In this document: piece by piece, positions 45,307-57,434 of the stretch | How positions within the stretch are numbered: the stretch's first letter is position 1 | Layout of the letters: every line of letters starts with the position of its first letter | Assembly: GCA_905182985.1 (NCBI GenBank) | Contig: CAJJDN010000038.1 | Location: forward strand, 452,258-516,257 | Direction of reading: 5' to 3' | DNA: 64,000 bases | From: Paramecium sonneborni | Lineage: Eukaryota > Ciliophora > Oligohymenophorea > Peniculida > Parameciidae | Notes under the pieces: model-generated | Databases searched by the model: none | Seen by the model: only the letters and a program-made list of their open reading frames with translations | What the model was told of the DNA's origin: nothing | Translations under genes and position numbers: made by a program

Positions 45307-48300
45307 TCATTCTTTAATACCTAATGCTTATTATAATTTATCAACTAATTTTGTCCCACCAAATTCCAAAGCTGCATTAAACATATCACCTATACGACAT
45401 TTTAATAAAACAACTTCTTCTTACATCTTTTCAATAATTTCACTAGAATTATCTTAAGTATGATTTAATGATTATGCTTCAATTAATGCTTATTGATAAT
45501 TATTTGAAATATTAATTTTCTCTGTTTCTAATTCATGATTTTTTAATTCTAATTCTTTTATTGCATTTTTTAATTAATTTATTTATGATTCTTATTATTC
45601 TGTTTATTATATAATTTTCTCATTTGTCAATTAAATTTTTTAGATATATTCAAAATTCTCACTCTTTTGTTATTCCAAATTCTCCTTAACATTTTCCAGA
45701 AATTTAATTACATTTTATTGTTCCTATTCAACTTATTAATAACTTTGAATTTCTTATTATAAATTTTAAATTACATCATCCTTATCTTTCAATCGATTCA
45801 TATAATTCGTAGTTATCAATTATATTTCTATAGAATGCTTACCTTCCTTATCCTATACTTACATCTCTTTCTCATTCAATTACTTTTTTATCTCTTATAT
45901 TCTAATTTAATCCTCCTAAGATTACTATTATAATTATTATAGCTATTTTATGAATTCATTATTCTTTGATATATTCTTCAAATTTATTTCATCAATTTAT
46001 TATTCAAATTTTTATTTATTCTCTTAACATAATTACTCTAATTTTTATGCTTTTTCATTTATATTTTATAATTAAATTAATTAATCATTTAACTTTTAAT
46101 TTAATTTTATCATATTTTCCAACTCATTATCTTTTTCTCTCAATTAATTATTCAAATCCAAAGCTTTGTGTTCTAGTTCATCAATATATTATTAAATTAA
46201 TTCTTTTTATTTTTACCATTCTTCATTCTCAACAAATAATTACTATTATAATTCTTATATTTCATCTTAAAATCTCAATTGAACCTATTAGGAATGAACT
46301 TCTAATTCTTCTATTTTATTATTTTTCTATAATATTTCTTCTTCAAAATAATTCAATTTAATTCCATATTGATTTTCTTGATTTTATAAATTTTAATTTA
46401 AAGCTTGTAATTGTTCTATTTACATTTATAATTCTGTTTCTTTCAATTAATATTTTTTCTGAATTTAAACAATCTAAATGTTTTCATTCTTTATTTCTTC
46501 ATAAGCGATTTAGATTTTGGTGAGATCAGAAGTTTATTAATTTATTTAGATTTTTAACGATTCTATTTATTGTTTCAAAATATTTTATTAATCTAAATTA
46601 TTTTAAAATTCTTCTTTTGATATAAAATTAATTGAATTATCCTCTAATTGTTGAGTGTGAGTTAATTAAACTGGAATTTCAGTTTCTTTATAAGTTGGCA
46701 TACATAAATCTTCTTATTCTTAGATTTAATTATTTTATTTTTAGATAAGTGTCAATTATTAATTTGGAACTTCTTAATGTTATATCTAATTTTGTTATTA
46801 TAAAAATACAATTTAAAAATTTTCTAGTTATTCTTTCAAATAAATTATCTATTCATTTAAAATAGAATTCTACTCTCTTAATTAAACTATTACTTTTTCT
46901 TAAGAAGCATTCTACATAATTAAATTATTTGTTTGGTGATCTTACTCTGTTTTCATTATTTAATTTTCTTACTCTATCTATTATATATTATGTAACTATT
47001 CTTTGACTTAAAATGACAATTGTTCATTAATAATGATTTATTCTTAATTTTGTTAATTTTATTACTAAATTTAGGTTGATAGATTATTAATTAAATCATC
47101 TTTTTCCAAAATCTATATTTATAAAGCTTTTGTTTAAATTTAAAGATCTTAATTTTGCAGATCAAATATTTTATTTTATTCACTTATAAGTTGATTGATA
47201 GATTTTTCAGAAATGGATTTTTCTAGAGCTTCTTTATATAAGATTTCTAAATTTTAAATCTTTTGTTCTTATGAGAGTGCTAATTGATTAAAATTATTTA
47301 ATAATTCTTAATTGGATATCAATTATTATTCCAAATGTAAATTTTAATTTTAAAGATTATCAAGTTTTAATTTGGTTTAAATTAATTCAAGTGTCTTTAA
47401 ATATAATTATACTATTATTACTTATTGTTAATTTGATGTATTCTCAGTATGATTTTTTTCGTGATCTAAAATCTATTACTAATGATATTCTAGATCCTAT
47501 TTTAACTTAGAAAATTTAAAAGTTATTGCTCTATTTAGTTCAATCAATTGATTTGGTAGATCTGCTTCTGTGTTTGGAATCTATGGATCAAGAAACAACT
47601 TTCTCATAACCTCTGCCTGACTGATGCTATCGTTTAGCACTTATTACAATTAATTTGTTTATTGCATAAGAAATTAAACTTTTGCTTTTAGATCCATCTC
47701 TCTTAAATGGTACTTTTATAATTCATTTTCGATATTCTACTATTTATCTCTATATTTTTCATCTTATTCCAATTAAGTTTAATTTGTTTCTTATTTTAAC
47801 TTTTTTATTTATTCTAAGTATTCATCTATTTCTAATTTATGCTTTTATTTTTCTTATTCGAATAATGTCAAATATTCATTTAATTCATCATTTTTTTCAT
47901 TCAATTCCTATTTAAACTTTTCTATTATTTCATTATTTTAATTTACAAAATTTTCTTATTATTTCTATATTTCTAGTTTTAATTGAATTATTTACTACTA
48001 TTGATTAAGATTCTATTAAGATTATTCATCAATCTAATCATCATAATAAAAATCAATACTTTTTCTTTTTGCATTTTTAAATTCTATTCTAAAAAACTAT
48101 TTTAATCCTATAATTTTAATAATATTGAATTTAGACTATTGAGTTTTTCATTTGATTAATCAATTACAACCTCTTTTTCATCAAGTTTATTTTAAAGTTG
48201 CAATATTTCCTAATTTAATTGAATAATTTAATTTTCAAAATTGATATTTCTCATTTAACTGTCATTGTTAGATTTTTATAAAATAGAATATAGCTAATCT

Positions 48301-49408
48301 TTTTAATAACATGCTTCTTCCAATTCTTGTAACTTTTTATTTAATGAAGATGAACTCTTATCTTCTGAATTGATTTTATTTTAATATTAATTATATTCAT
48401 CTGATAATTTATTGTACTTTTACATAGATTTTTTATAGTTTTAAGTAAGATTTTCATTATCTTTTTATGCTTACCTCAATTAACTTTATATTTAACTTAG
48501 TTATTGTTCATATTAATATATCTATTCTTAATAAATATTTTAATCAATCATTTTTTCTATTTATTTTTTTTATTCTTAGACTTATAAAATAAGAGTTTCT
48601 TTTTTGACTTTTTCAGTTTAAAGTTCCTATTTTAATTAATTATTTTAATCCTTGAGTTCTATATATTATATTTTTTATTAATTAAGTTCTTCATATAAAT
48701 GTTATAAATCTGATTATACTTAACAAGATTTCTATTACTATTTTGGAGAAGTAAATTAGGATGATACATCTGTTACAGAAGGATTTTTTATTAAACTTTT
48801 AGATTGACAATTTTCTTATATAGGAGATTAATCTCCAAAATACTTCTTAGCTGTGCTTTCCAGAACTGCTTTAAATGGAGTAAAGATTCCTTATTTTTTA
48901 TCTGATATTTATTCATTTACTGTAGAAGATTGTGATTTAACTGTGTCAAATTCTACTTCTCCAACTTATGTTAATTGAATTTTTGAATAGATTTTGGCTT
49001 TACTGTCAGGACAATTTTCTAAAATAAGTTCTTCATTAATGTCTAAAGTGGAATTATGAAATACCATATTTTTATTAATTCAATTTTTCTGCAATATCAA
49101 TATAACATTGACCTGCTTTTTTATTACCTTTAGGTGTTATGAGCAAAATTAACAATTCAATTTTCTTTTCTTAATATGTTCCATTAATTTAATATACATT
49201 TGTTTAGATGGCAAGTGTTTCATTGATTATTCCTTTACCTTAATTAAAATCAGCTAATTATTATGTTTAAACTTTCTAATTCCCTAAATTTAAATTAAAG
49301 GTATATACCACATTTTAATATCACTTAGATTTAAAAAGATAAGACGCTCTTCATTTCTAACTTTTCAATATGTATTTGCACTTAGAACTTATAACCTTTT
49401 GGATTCAT
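45307..49408 (-). CDS. NT-C2 domain + long coiled-coil protein
   Basis: About 1,358 residues. One intron (49284-49308). The first ~140 residues form an N-terminal C2 domain of the EEIG1/EHBP1 type: KFQVQIHIEKLEMKSVLSF, INETLAIQTNVYQIN, KIELLILLITPKGNKKAGQC followed by YIDIAEKL, then LILENCPDSKAKIYSKIQL. A one-base overcall in an A run near 49067-49071 separates the two halves of the domain. A Ser/Pro-rich hinge (GIFTPFKAVLESTAKKYFGD) precedes >1,000 residues of continuous Gln/Glu/Leu heptads ending with EFGGTKLVDKLQQALGIKE. Such proteins act as membrane-bound tethers or scaffolds; here it could link vesicles or cytoskeleton, which is inference. One or more frame breaks, at least one near 48060, interrupt the coil as printed. 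Convergent with the CDPK gene, 34 bp apart. Confidence 0.83.
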
Positions 49409-50328
49409 ATAAACTTAATTTTTATAATTTAAAAATTATTAATAAAATATATCGTAATTTTTGGATAATCATAAATTAAAATAAGTAATAGTTTTTTTAT
49501 ATTTTTAGAGCTAAGTGAGCAATGTTTATTTTTTAAAATAACAATTTACTTCCTTAATAATTCCTTCTTAAAAAGATTTCTTTTAATTTAGCTATTGTCT
49601 AATAATAATAATGATGGACAGTTGATAAGAATAAAAATTTATTCATTAAGACTTCTAAAAATGATGCTTTGATTTGTAGATTCTTAAATAAAATTTGAGT
49701 ATTTTGATTTAAACTTTTTATTTAGAATTGTTTATTATTTGCATTAAAATAATATTTTTAGTAAATATTTAGACAAAGACACTTGAAAATTGATTTAAAT
49801 TAATTAAATATCTAAGAAGATATAAAAATAATCAATTAATTTTAAGAATATTAGAATCATTGGAATTATCTTTATTTTCTCCTAATAATACAATAACTTG
49901 TAGTTTTAGCAGATTTAATTGTATTTCGATAAGACCATAAACTACTTAAAAACTGCCTTTAACTCTAAGATAATAACTCCATTATTGTAATTAATCCTTT
50001 AATAATTTATAATATTCAGTATTAATAAAAAATCTAAAAACCATTATAAGAGATCTTGGTCTGTATTTGGTCTGTATTTAACAACAATTCTGGCAATATC
50101 TTCAGTAAAAACTTATAACATGAGCTTTAATTTCAAAGTTCATCTAAACAGTAGAGATCTATTTCAATATTTTTTTTAAAGATAAAAAAACAACTAATCT
50201 AGTAGATCCTCAAAATAATATAAAACAATTACATTATTATTTATTATTTATATCTTTATTTCACAAATTATAAAAAAACCATTAATCTATATATATATAT
50301 ATAAACAATATTTAATTCAAATTAAGAT
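49409..50328. other. 0.9-kb intergenic region
   Basis: AT-rich with dispersed short coding-like text but no gene that can be supported. It contains a GGTCTGTATTT tandem doublet near 50071-50092 and a TA microsatellite near 50288-50304. It separates the start of the NT-C2 gene from the end of the next leftward gene. Confidence 0.5.
50288..50304. repeat. (TA)n microsatellite
   Basis: Uninterrupted TA dinucleotides, about 17 bp, in an intergenic spacer. No function implied. Confidence 0.8.
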
Positions 50329-51597
50329 TCATTTAAGATAAGGTCTCAACTTTTATTATAAGCTGATTTTATTTTTACTCAATATCATATCACTTGGTAA
50401 TGTCCTTAAACGTATATTTTAATTTAATTAAGTCTCTGATTTTTATTAAATCAATATATTTTTCTATTTATTTATAAATTAAGTTTGTTTTTAATTTAAC
50501 TAAATCTATTTAATTCCATTATCTTAAGATTTTGATTAAATTAATTATTAAGTTATTCTTCCCACATCAAAACTTCTTTTTGAAGCCAAAAAATATTGAT
50601 TAAATTCATTCAAACTTGGCTATTTTATCAAAGGCAATTTTTATTCACAACGAACATTACTCTTTAATTTCTTATTTTTATCTCTTACATATTAAGCTAT
50701 AACACTATGAGATGCTTTTCTACTCAATAAATTTATATTTTAATCTCCATTTAATCTAGGAGTTAAATATTAACTTATTGTATTTTCTACTAATTATATC
50801 TTACTAAACTAAGTCTTCTTAAATTATATCTTTGTCATCATCTAAGGAGATGATTCACATGAAGAATCTACTTAATCCTAAATATAATTTATTTATTATA
50901 AACTTACAAATTTCTTAGACATCACTTCTTAATATCTCAACAATTTATCTCTTGATACAAATATGTTATTTTAAGGTTCTTATATACATGTCTTTCTTTT
51001 TAATAGCAAACGAGAACATCTTTATGAATAAATTAGCATTCTTATTTTTTTTTCTAATTCTGTATCCAATTTTAATATTGGACCTTAATACAAATAATCA
51101 CTAACTGTTTTAGCTTTCTTATGTCTAATTTTTATCTATTATGGTAATAAACAACTTTTGCTACGCTACAAATTTTATTGTTTCTTAAGATTTGATCTTT
51201 TCATAAATTCTAATTGCATTATTCATATACTATACTGCATTTTTATTCGATTCAACTTTTTCTTTTTATAAACTGTCATGTCTCTTGAATGCTAATGTAT
51301 AAACACCAATGGAGCTAAACTATCCAATCTTTTTTACTTCAAACCTACATAATCATATTAACTGGCTCTTCTCATATTTCCTTTTTATTAAGGTGTTTCA
51401 GATACTACTTAACTTGTTTACGATATTGCATCCATTATATCCGCTTTCTCTGATCTTTATGATTTTCTTGCTGAATTTCTATAATTTGATGAATTTGGTA
51501 TGAACAGCATATTTTTAAATTTAGGTTACATTTTCAACAATTGACCTTATGATAATAAAGTTATTGATGGTAAATCAAAAGAATGAGATCGCTTCAT
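50329..51597 (-). CDS. basic unknown protein (~410 aa)
   Basis: Starts MKRSHSFDLPSITLLSQGQL and is Ser/Lys/Arg-rich at the N-terminus (RNSARKSQRSEKAD, RRASQYDYVG). A 26-nt intron falls after KKKKLNRIKMQ; the frame then reads IYEKIKSQETIKFVAQQK and, after a one-base shift, KKAKTVSDYLYQGPILKLDT, KKIRMLIYSQRCSRLLLKRK, REVMSKKFV-like text and SRKASHSVIAQYVRDKNKKL. It ends RTLPSDMILSKNKISLQQKL. Spliced length differs from a codon multiple by one base, fitting a single run error. No domain was recognised; the many RxxS sites would suit phosphorylation by the basophilic kinases encoded nearby, but that is speculation. Confidence 0.62.
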
Positions 51598-51717
51598 TTT
51601 CTTATTTTGTAATTCTAAACACTATAACTTCATTTATCCTTCTTTTATATTTGTAATTAAGCTAATTTTTATTGATCTATTCACAATTTACATTTAATAA
51701 TTTTATATATTATTATT

Positions 51718-52340
51718 ATGGAAGAATTATTTGTAGTTGAAGATATTCTTGCCATGCGTTAAAATCTTTCAAAAATTGAGTATTTAGTCAAATGGCTTGG
51801 TTATTCCATTGAAGAAAATACATGGTAATTTATTTTAATTAACTCTAGGGAATTAAAAGAAAATTTAATCTATAATTGTAATGATCTAATTAACCAATAT
51901 CATTAGAATCTATTTTTTCTTGAATTCAAAGCTCCTATCATGAATTACAAAGAAATTAAAGGAAACATGAGAATAGATAAACCTTTTCAAATTGTAAGAG
52001 AATTTGAAACTCATTTTTTAGTTAAATTTATTAATTAATTTAGATTGCTTATTATCCAAGAAAAAATAAATTCGTTGGTTCATCACTTATTTAAAAATCA
52101 TTAACTCCTATTCATTTAATATAAGATTTTTATTCTAAATAGGAAGAAGATACAATACAAAATGAATACACTAATCAACAAATAGGATGTATTTTAGAGT
52201 TTTATTAAAAATAATCATATGTTGTTTTATTAGAATCTAAAGAAAGAATTTTTGTCGATAATTAAATAATAATTGATAGATAACCAGAACTTTTGCTTGA
52301 TTATTTTGAAAACATGAATTGGATTACTATAGTCGAATGA
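51718..52340 (+). CDS. HP1-like chromodomain protein
   Basis: 191 residues after two introns (51825-51848, 52021-52043). The chromodomain starts at residue 2: EELFVVEDILAMRQNLSKIE then YLVKWLGYSIEENTWELKEN and CNDLINQYHQ. The aromatic cage positions for a methylated lysine (F/Y at the start of strand 1, W in VKWLGY, W in NTW) are all filled. The C-terminal ~90 residues (QIGCILEFYQKQSYVVLLES, LLLDYFENMNWITIVE) resemble a chromo-shadow domain, ending in the usual tyrosine/glutamate helix. In ciliates such proteins bind H3K9/K27-methylated histones in heterochromatin and in developmental DNA elimination; which mark this one reads cannot be told. Clean reading frame. The leftward basic gene begins 120 bp upstream. 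Confidence 0.9.
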
Positions 52341-52594
52341 TATTTTATTATATTTTTGATTTAGTAAAATCAATCATTTTATACATTACATTCAATCAAT
52401 TCCAATCTCTTGTAGATTCTATTTCTATAAGAATTTAAAATAATGTTGTTTTTACTAACATATCTATCTCGTTATTTTTGTTAAAAATTATTATAAATGT
52501 ATAAACAAATCTAAATATTGTGACTATTTCTATCTATGCCTAGTTATCAACTTAAAAAACATATACCAATAAAAATAAAAACATAAATTAAATA

Positions 52595-53280
52595 ATGTAA
52601 CAATAGCCAAGCCTATTTTTTCAGTGTCAACTATATGTTGCTGAATTGAGTTAACCTATAAGTTTAATCGAGTTTACAAGTGAAGATCTGTCAAATAAAT
52701 TATCATCAGAATAAATATCTCAAATTTCAGAGCAAAAACCAAAAAAAAGTCTAAAAAATGATAAGAGTATAAAATTGTTGCAATAATATAGATAGTTAAT
52801 CCATACAAATCAAATTGGGCTAATTCTTTGCTTAATAAACACTTCAAAGTAGAAGTTACATGTCAAGGAAGTAAATGGATTATAAAGAAGGTTAATGAAG
52901 ATGAACCTTCCAAATCTATGGTTAGTTGTTTGCCAAATCTTCCTAAATCTATTTAAAGCTAAGGAAAATTATTTTCAGATACTGCCTCAAAATTAACAAA
53001 AAAAAGACTTAATAAATTTATTGCTGATCAACATAGATAATATGCATTAACACCAAATGAAGTTATCACTTAGTCGAATTCATCACTTCCACATTTAAAT
53101 ATAAATAAAAATGAAAATAATTATCATAATCTTAATAATAATCATAATCATAATAGCGATAACAAAAAGAATAATAATAATATTGATATAATTAAAATTC
53201 GCTTAAATTCAGAATCTCCAAAATAAATGCCTATATTTGATATTAATTTTATCAAAAAGCTCCAGCAATTCATAGCATGA
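52595..53280 (+). CDS. unknown protein with Asn/His-rich tract
   Basis: Intronless. Adding one A at 52812-52814 gives exactly 229 codons. The N-terminus (MQQQPSLFFQCQLYVAEL) is hydrophobic-mixed, then a Ser/Lys/Gln-rich region, then a compact central block NWANSLLNKHFKVEVTCQGS followed by KWIIKKVNEDEPSKS, which looks like the only folded segment. A low-complexity tract of Asn and His (HNLNNNHNHNSDNKKNNNN) follows, and it ends IFDINFIKKLQQFIA. No family was recognised. It lies 254 bp after the HP1-like gene on the same strand. Confidence 0.68.
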
Positions 53281-53774
53281 AATATAAAAGCATGTTTTAT
53301 ACATCTTATTTTATTGTGTGATTATAATAGTAAAAAAAATATTCAATAGCTGAACTTTCTAAAAATCATCATTGGTGAAATAGAATCGTCATCTTAACAA
53401 GTTCTTATGTTTGAATTTTCTTCATTCAAAAATGATTCTTGCTTTTGCACTAGAATTTACATTTTTCTTAAGATTTTCGAATGATTTCTTGGTAATTTTA
53501 ATGTCTCTAACATTTTGTGTAAATCTATTAAATTAATATCTGGCCTTTAGACAAATTCAATGATTTATTTTGGACAGTAGGCTAAATTATGAAAGGGCAA
53601 ATATGTTGTCATTTTTTATTCGTTAAAATACAAAGTATAATAATAAAGAAAATTAATTGAAAATGTTTTTTTCTGATTTGCCTAACTAAAATGTCATGTA
53701 CTTTATTTATCACATGATATAAATATCGTAGTGAAAATTTTATTTAAGATATTAAATTATAAAAAACAAGTTTA
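53281..53774. other. spacer with possible small leftward coding piece
   Basis: On the minus strand at about 53420-53560 a frame reads RFTQNVRDIKITKKSFENLK and SSAKARIIFE before a TGA, which is coding-like, but no start or upstream exon can be joined. Otherwise AT-rich and presumably containing the promoter of the next gene. Confidence 0.35.
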
Positions 53775-55834
53775 ATGAACGCTAAAACATTCTCTCATTA
53801 TTTTAGACATTTTGATTTATTCACTAAACCAGTTTAACTGCTAATAAAAAAAGAAGAAGGTCATAAAACAATAATTGGGGCTAGTCTCTCAATGATTGTA
53901 ATGGTTGTGATGGCAATATTTTTTGTTAATAGTATAATTGTTTATACAGATCGTTCTAAACCAGTTACATTAACAACAGAAGTATATCATGCTGAACCAA
54001 AATTATTTGAATTAAGACCTAGCAATTTTACTTTATAGTTTGGCTTTTAAGATTCCACCTTTGCCACTTATATAGATGAATCAATTTATTTTGTGGAGCC
54101 TTTTCTTGTAAGCAAATCAGTAGAAATGTATAAAATTTTTTCATTTTAGAATAAATGGTACATAATAATCTATATACAATTATGCTGAGTTACCATTAGT
54201 ATAATGTTCGAAAGATATAATAAAGTAAGATTCATTAGCAGAATATTTTTAACATTTTGATCTGCCCACAAATTTTTGTATTGATTGGAATACAATTGAT
54301 AAGATAAATATGTAAGGAACTTTTGATGCTGTGAATTATTAATATATTTTACTCAAATTTAGAATGTGCACTGAAGAGAATAAAAAGAAAAGTACTTATT
54401 ACTAATATCTTATTAGCTATTCCATAATGTAAGAGCAAAGAAGAAATAATAGAAAAATTAACACACAATTATTTATCATTACAATTGTCATCATATTATG
54501 TAGATTTATAAACTACTTAAACTCCTTATATTCCTAAAGGAGAAGATTTATTTACTACTATTTCTAGTTAAATTTTTAAAGAAATTACTATCTATTTATA
54601 ACCAGTTACTACATATACAGATTCAGGAGCTTTCTTTTCTGATATTCATTATGATACAACACTTAAATATTTACATCACACAGAAATGATTGACTTTAAT
54701 GAAGAAGATTTAATAGCAAATGTTGCAATTAGATTACATACAATAGAATAAGTTAATTATAGACAATATACAAGAATCCAGACTGTTTTAGCTGAATTAG
54801 GAGGATTATGGAATGTTTTGTTCACCATAGCTATGATAATATAAATCCCATTTAGTACTATTTCATATAAACTTTAAATTATAAATTCATTATTTAATTT
54901 TGATGGACAAGAAGAGACTATTAATGAAGATTAAGATAATTTTTTACTTGATCATTAAGATGTTCCAATAATCAATAGTAAATAATCAAGTAAGATTTAC
55001 ACAGAAAATATACACAAAAATACTTTAAATGATATCTAACTAACAAATAGAAAATTAATATCGCCTCTCAAAGTAGCAAATACTCCTATAAAAAAATCAA
55101 AATTTTAGAGATAAGATTCTTTCAGATCCTCTATAAAATCTTAATATAAGGTTCAACAACAACTTCAAGAGTTGAATTTGTAATGTATGAAAATATAAAA
55201 TGCAGCTTCTTAAGATGATGATATTAAAGTTAAAACTGTTGATAAATTGAATTAATAAATTAAAGGCTTTTTTTAGACAGTTTCGAAAAAGCTTACTATT
55301 CCATATTATAAGTATATACTTAGTTCTTTGAAATTATATCAAAATGATTAATAAATTAAGTAGATGAACTTTTCTATTCATAGAATGGAGAAATCTTTTG
55401 ATATTTTATATATCATAAAGAAATTACATGAAATTGATAAATTAAAAATGATATTACTAACCAAAGAACAAATAAAATTATTCGATTATCTACCTAAACC
55501 TACAATTTCTTCAAATCCTGAAAAAGAAGTTTCTGGCCATTAATATTTCTCTATTTTAAAACCCATTAAAAGCAATTATTAAATGGCCTTAGAAGCCTAA
55601 TAAGCCTATAAGGAAATATTATTTAAGATGCATGATCCGATAAACAGACATTTAGTAGATTGTATGGATGAAAATATTTTAGAATTCTTATAATTTTAAT
55701 TATATAGAAATAATGGTGAATAGTAGGAAGATGATCTTCTTAATGATGGAACTATTTAACAAAGCAAATAGTAAAGGGTTGATTCAGATTAAATATTAGA
55801 TAACTTTGATAATTCAAGCTAATAGAATAGTTGA
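53775..55834 (+). CDS. two-TM protein with large lumenal/extracellular domain
   Basis: Two introns (54128-54149, 54392-54416) leave exactly 671 codons in one clean frame. Short basic N-terminus with FRHFDLFTKPVQLLIKKEEG, then TM1 (SMIVMVVMAIFFVNSIIVY). A ~290-residue extracytoplasmic domain follows, containing LVQCSKDIIKQ, DLPTNFCIDWNTID, RMCTEENKKK and DSGAFFSDIHYDTTLKYLHH. TM2 (LGGLWNVLFTIAMIIQIPF) precedes a ~270-residue Gln/Ser/Asp-rich cytosolic tail. Two-pass proteins with this TGG-like pre-TM1 text and an ELGGLW motif before TM2 form large ciliate-specific families, so this is a known architecture with unknown ligand. Nothing here gives the pathway. Confidence 0.82.
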
Positions 55835-55928
55835 ATATCCATCTATATGTTTCTTATTAAAATAAAGTAAATTAGTTTTTTTATGAAAATGGAGTATTTT
55901 AAATAAAAAATTTACTACAATATTTAAA

Positions 55929-56240
55929 TCATTTTAAAAATTAATTTCCATCTTCATTAGCCATCACTAAATCATAATCATCATTTGTCTATCGAAACTT
56001 TCTATTTTCCTTATGCTCTTAACATTTTGTAAATGATGTCTATGATTTAGAATCTTTTCTTTTAAATAATTATGGAACATTATTAAGAATGTAAGGTTGA
56101 GATTCAACTTAAATTAAAGTATGATTGTTAGTCGAATAATTATTTTATTAGCTTGTAGCTTGACTTTTAGGTTCAATAGAAGTAGTTTTTTGTAATTAAA
56201 TTTATTAAACCTGTTTCTTTGAATTACCAAAGAAGTACAT
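55929..56240 (-). CDS. small hypothetical protein (103 aa)
   Basis: Intronless 104-codon frame from ATG 56240: MYFFGNSKKQVQQIQLQKTT, then IEPKSQATSQQNNYSTNNHT, PYILNNVPQLFKRKDSKSQT, and an acidic end (TNDDYDLVMANEDGNQFLK). Gln/Asn/Lys/Ser-rich and probably disordered. Composition is clearly coding, with many in-frame TAA/TAG codons and no TGA. No family recognised. Convergent with the two-TM gene. Confidence 0.62.
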
Positions 56241-57434
56241 GGCTATATACTATATTTTTAATCCATTTTATTAATAAATTTTAATATGTTTGACTAATTA
56301 ACTTTTTATTCTCATTCAGAGTAAATCTCTAAAAAAACAAAGTAGAAAATTCATCAAATAAATAATACTAATTTATTAGTTTTTATTTTGTGAATGTGAA
56401 ATATGATTAACTCTAACTATCGTAATTTGGTAGAAAAATAATAAATTAATTTTATAATTCAAATTAGTTACTGAGATATGAATGTCCAAAATTGCTAACT
56501 CTACTATAAGGATTTAAGACAAAAATGTATTTTGTCTTAATTGGATTTTTTAAATGTCTTAAAGCTTTTTTTTTGTAATCTTTTCAGGTTATTCAAATAT
56601 CAATTTTTATATTAAATATTGTTAGATTTTTATGTGTATTAGTATTTTTTATTATATTTTTTGTATAAATTTTTTAACTTTGGTATTTTATTATTATAGT
56701 ACTGAAGAATTTATAAATAAAAAATTAATGAAAGGGTAAATATATATTTTAATAAATTTGACAATCAAACAATTTTTCAAATATGCATGTAAAATTTAAT
56801 GTCAAATGGTAAACAAGGAAAGGAATTGATATTATTATATGATATAATTAATTTATAATTGCTACTGATTGAGATGAAGACCTCGAAAATCTTTAAAAAA
56901 CATAAGATTTGTCAATTATCTATAAAAGTACTATTTAGGTAGTTGCTTAATTTTGGATACTTTTTTGGGTATTAATATTTTTTAAATTTAACAATTAGAT
57001 CTTTAAGGTAAAAGTTATAAATGAATTTAATAAAATTGTAATAATTTTTATTTATTATTAATTCGTAATTATTAAAGCATTAGATAAAAGACACTGTGAT
57101 TTTCATTATAAATAATGAAAAATTCAATATAAAACTTTTAATAATTAAACTCAATTATTTATATGATGGAGATTATATCTTGAGGCTGATTGAAATATTT
57201 AAGTTAATGAAAATAATTAAAAAATAAGGTACATTCTATGGAGATTAAATAATTTAATATTATTTATATTTAAATATCTAAATTTTTAATGGTCATCTAA
57301 TTTTACTATAATCTTTAAGTCGAGGGCAGATTATTTAGGATTATAGTTAAAATGTTTATATTATGAATATTCTTATAAATCTATAATATATATTTTTTGC
57401 TATTTAATTTTATTATAATTTAAAATAAAACGTT
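56241..57434. other. 1.2-kb intergenic region
   Basis: The longest gene-free stretch in the right half. Very AT-rich, TGA in all frames on both strands at short intervals. It contains the 27-bp hairpin at 56514-56540 and otherwise nothing recognised. Confidence 0.55.
56514..56540. other. perfect inverted repeat (11-bp stems, 5-nt loop)
   Basis: TTAAGACAAAA and TTTTGTCTTAA separated by ATGTA. It lies in an intergenic region ~270 bp upstream of the start of the small leftward gene. It could fold as a hairpin in DNA or RNA, but no function is implied. Confidence 0.8.
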
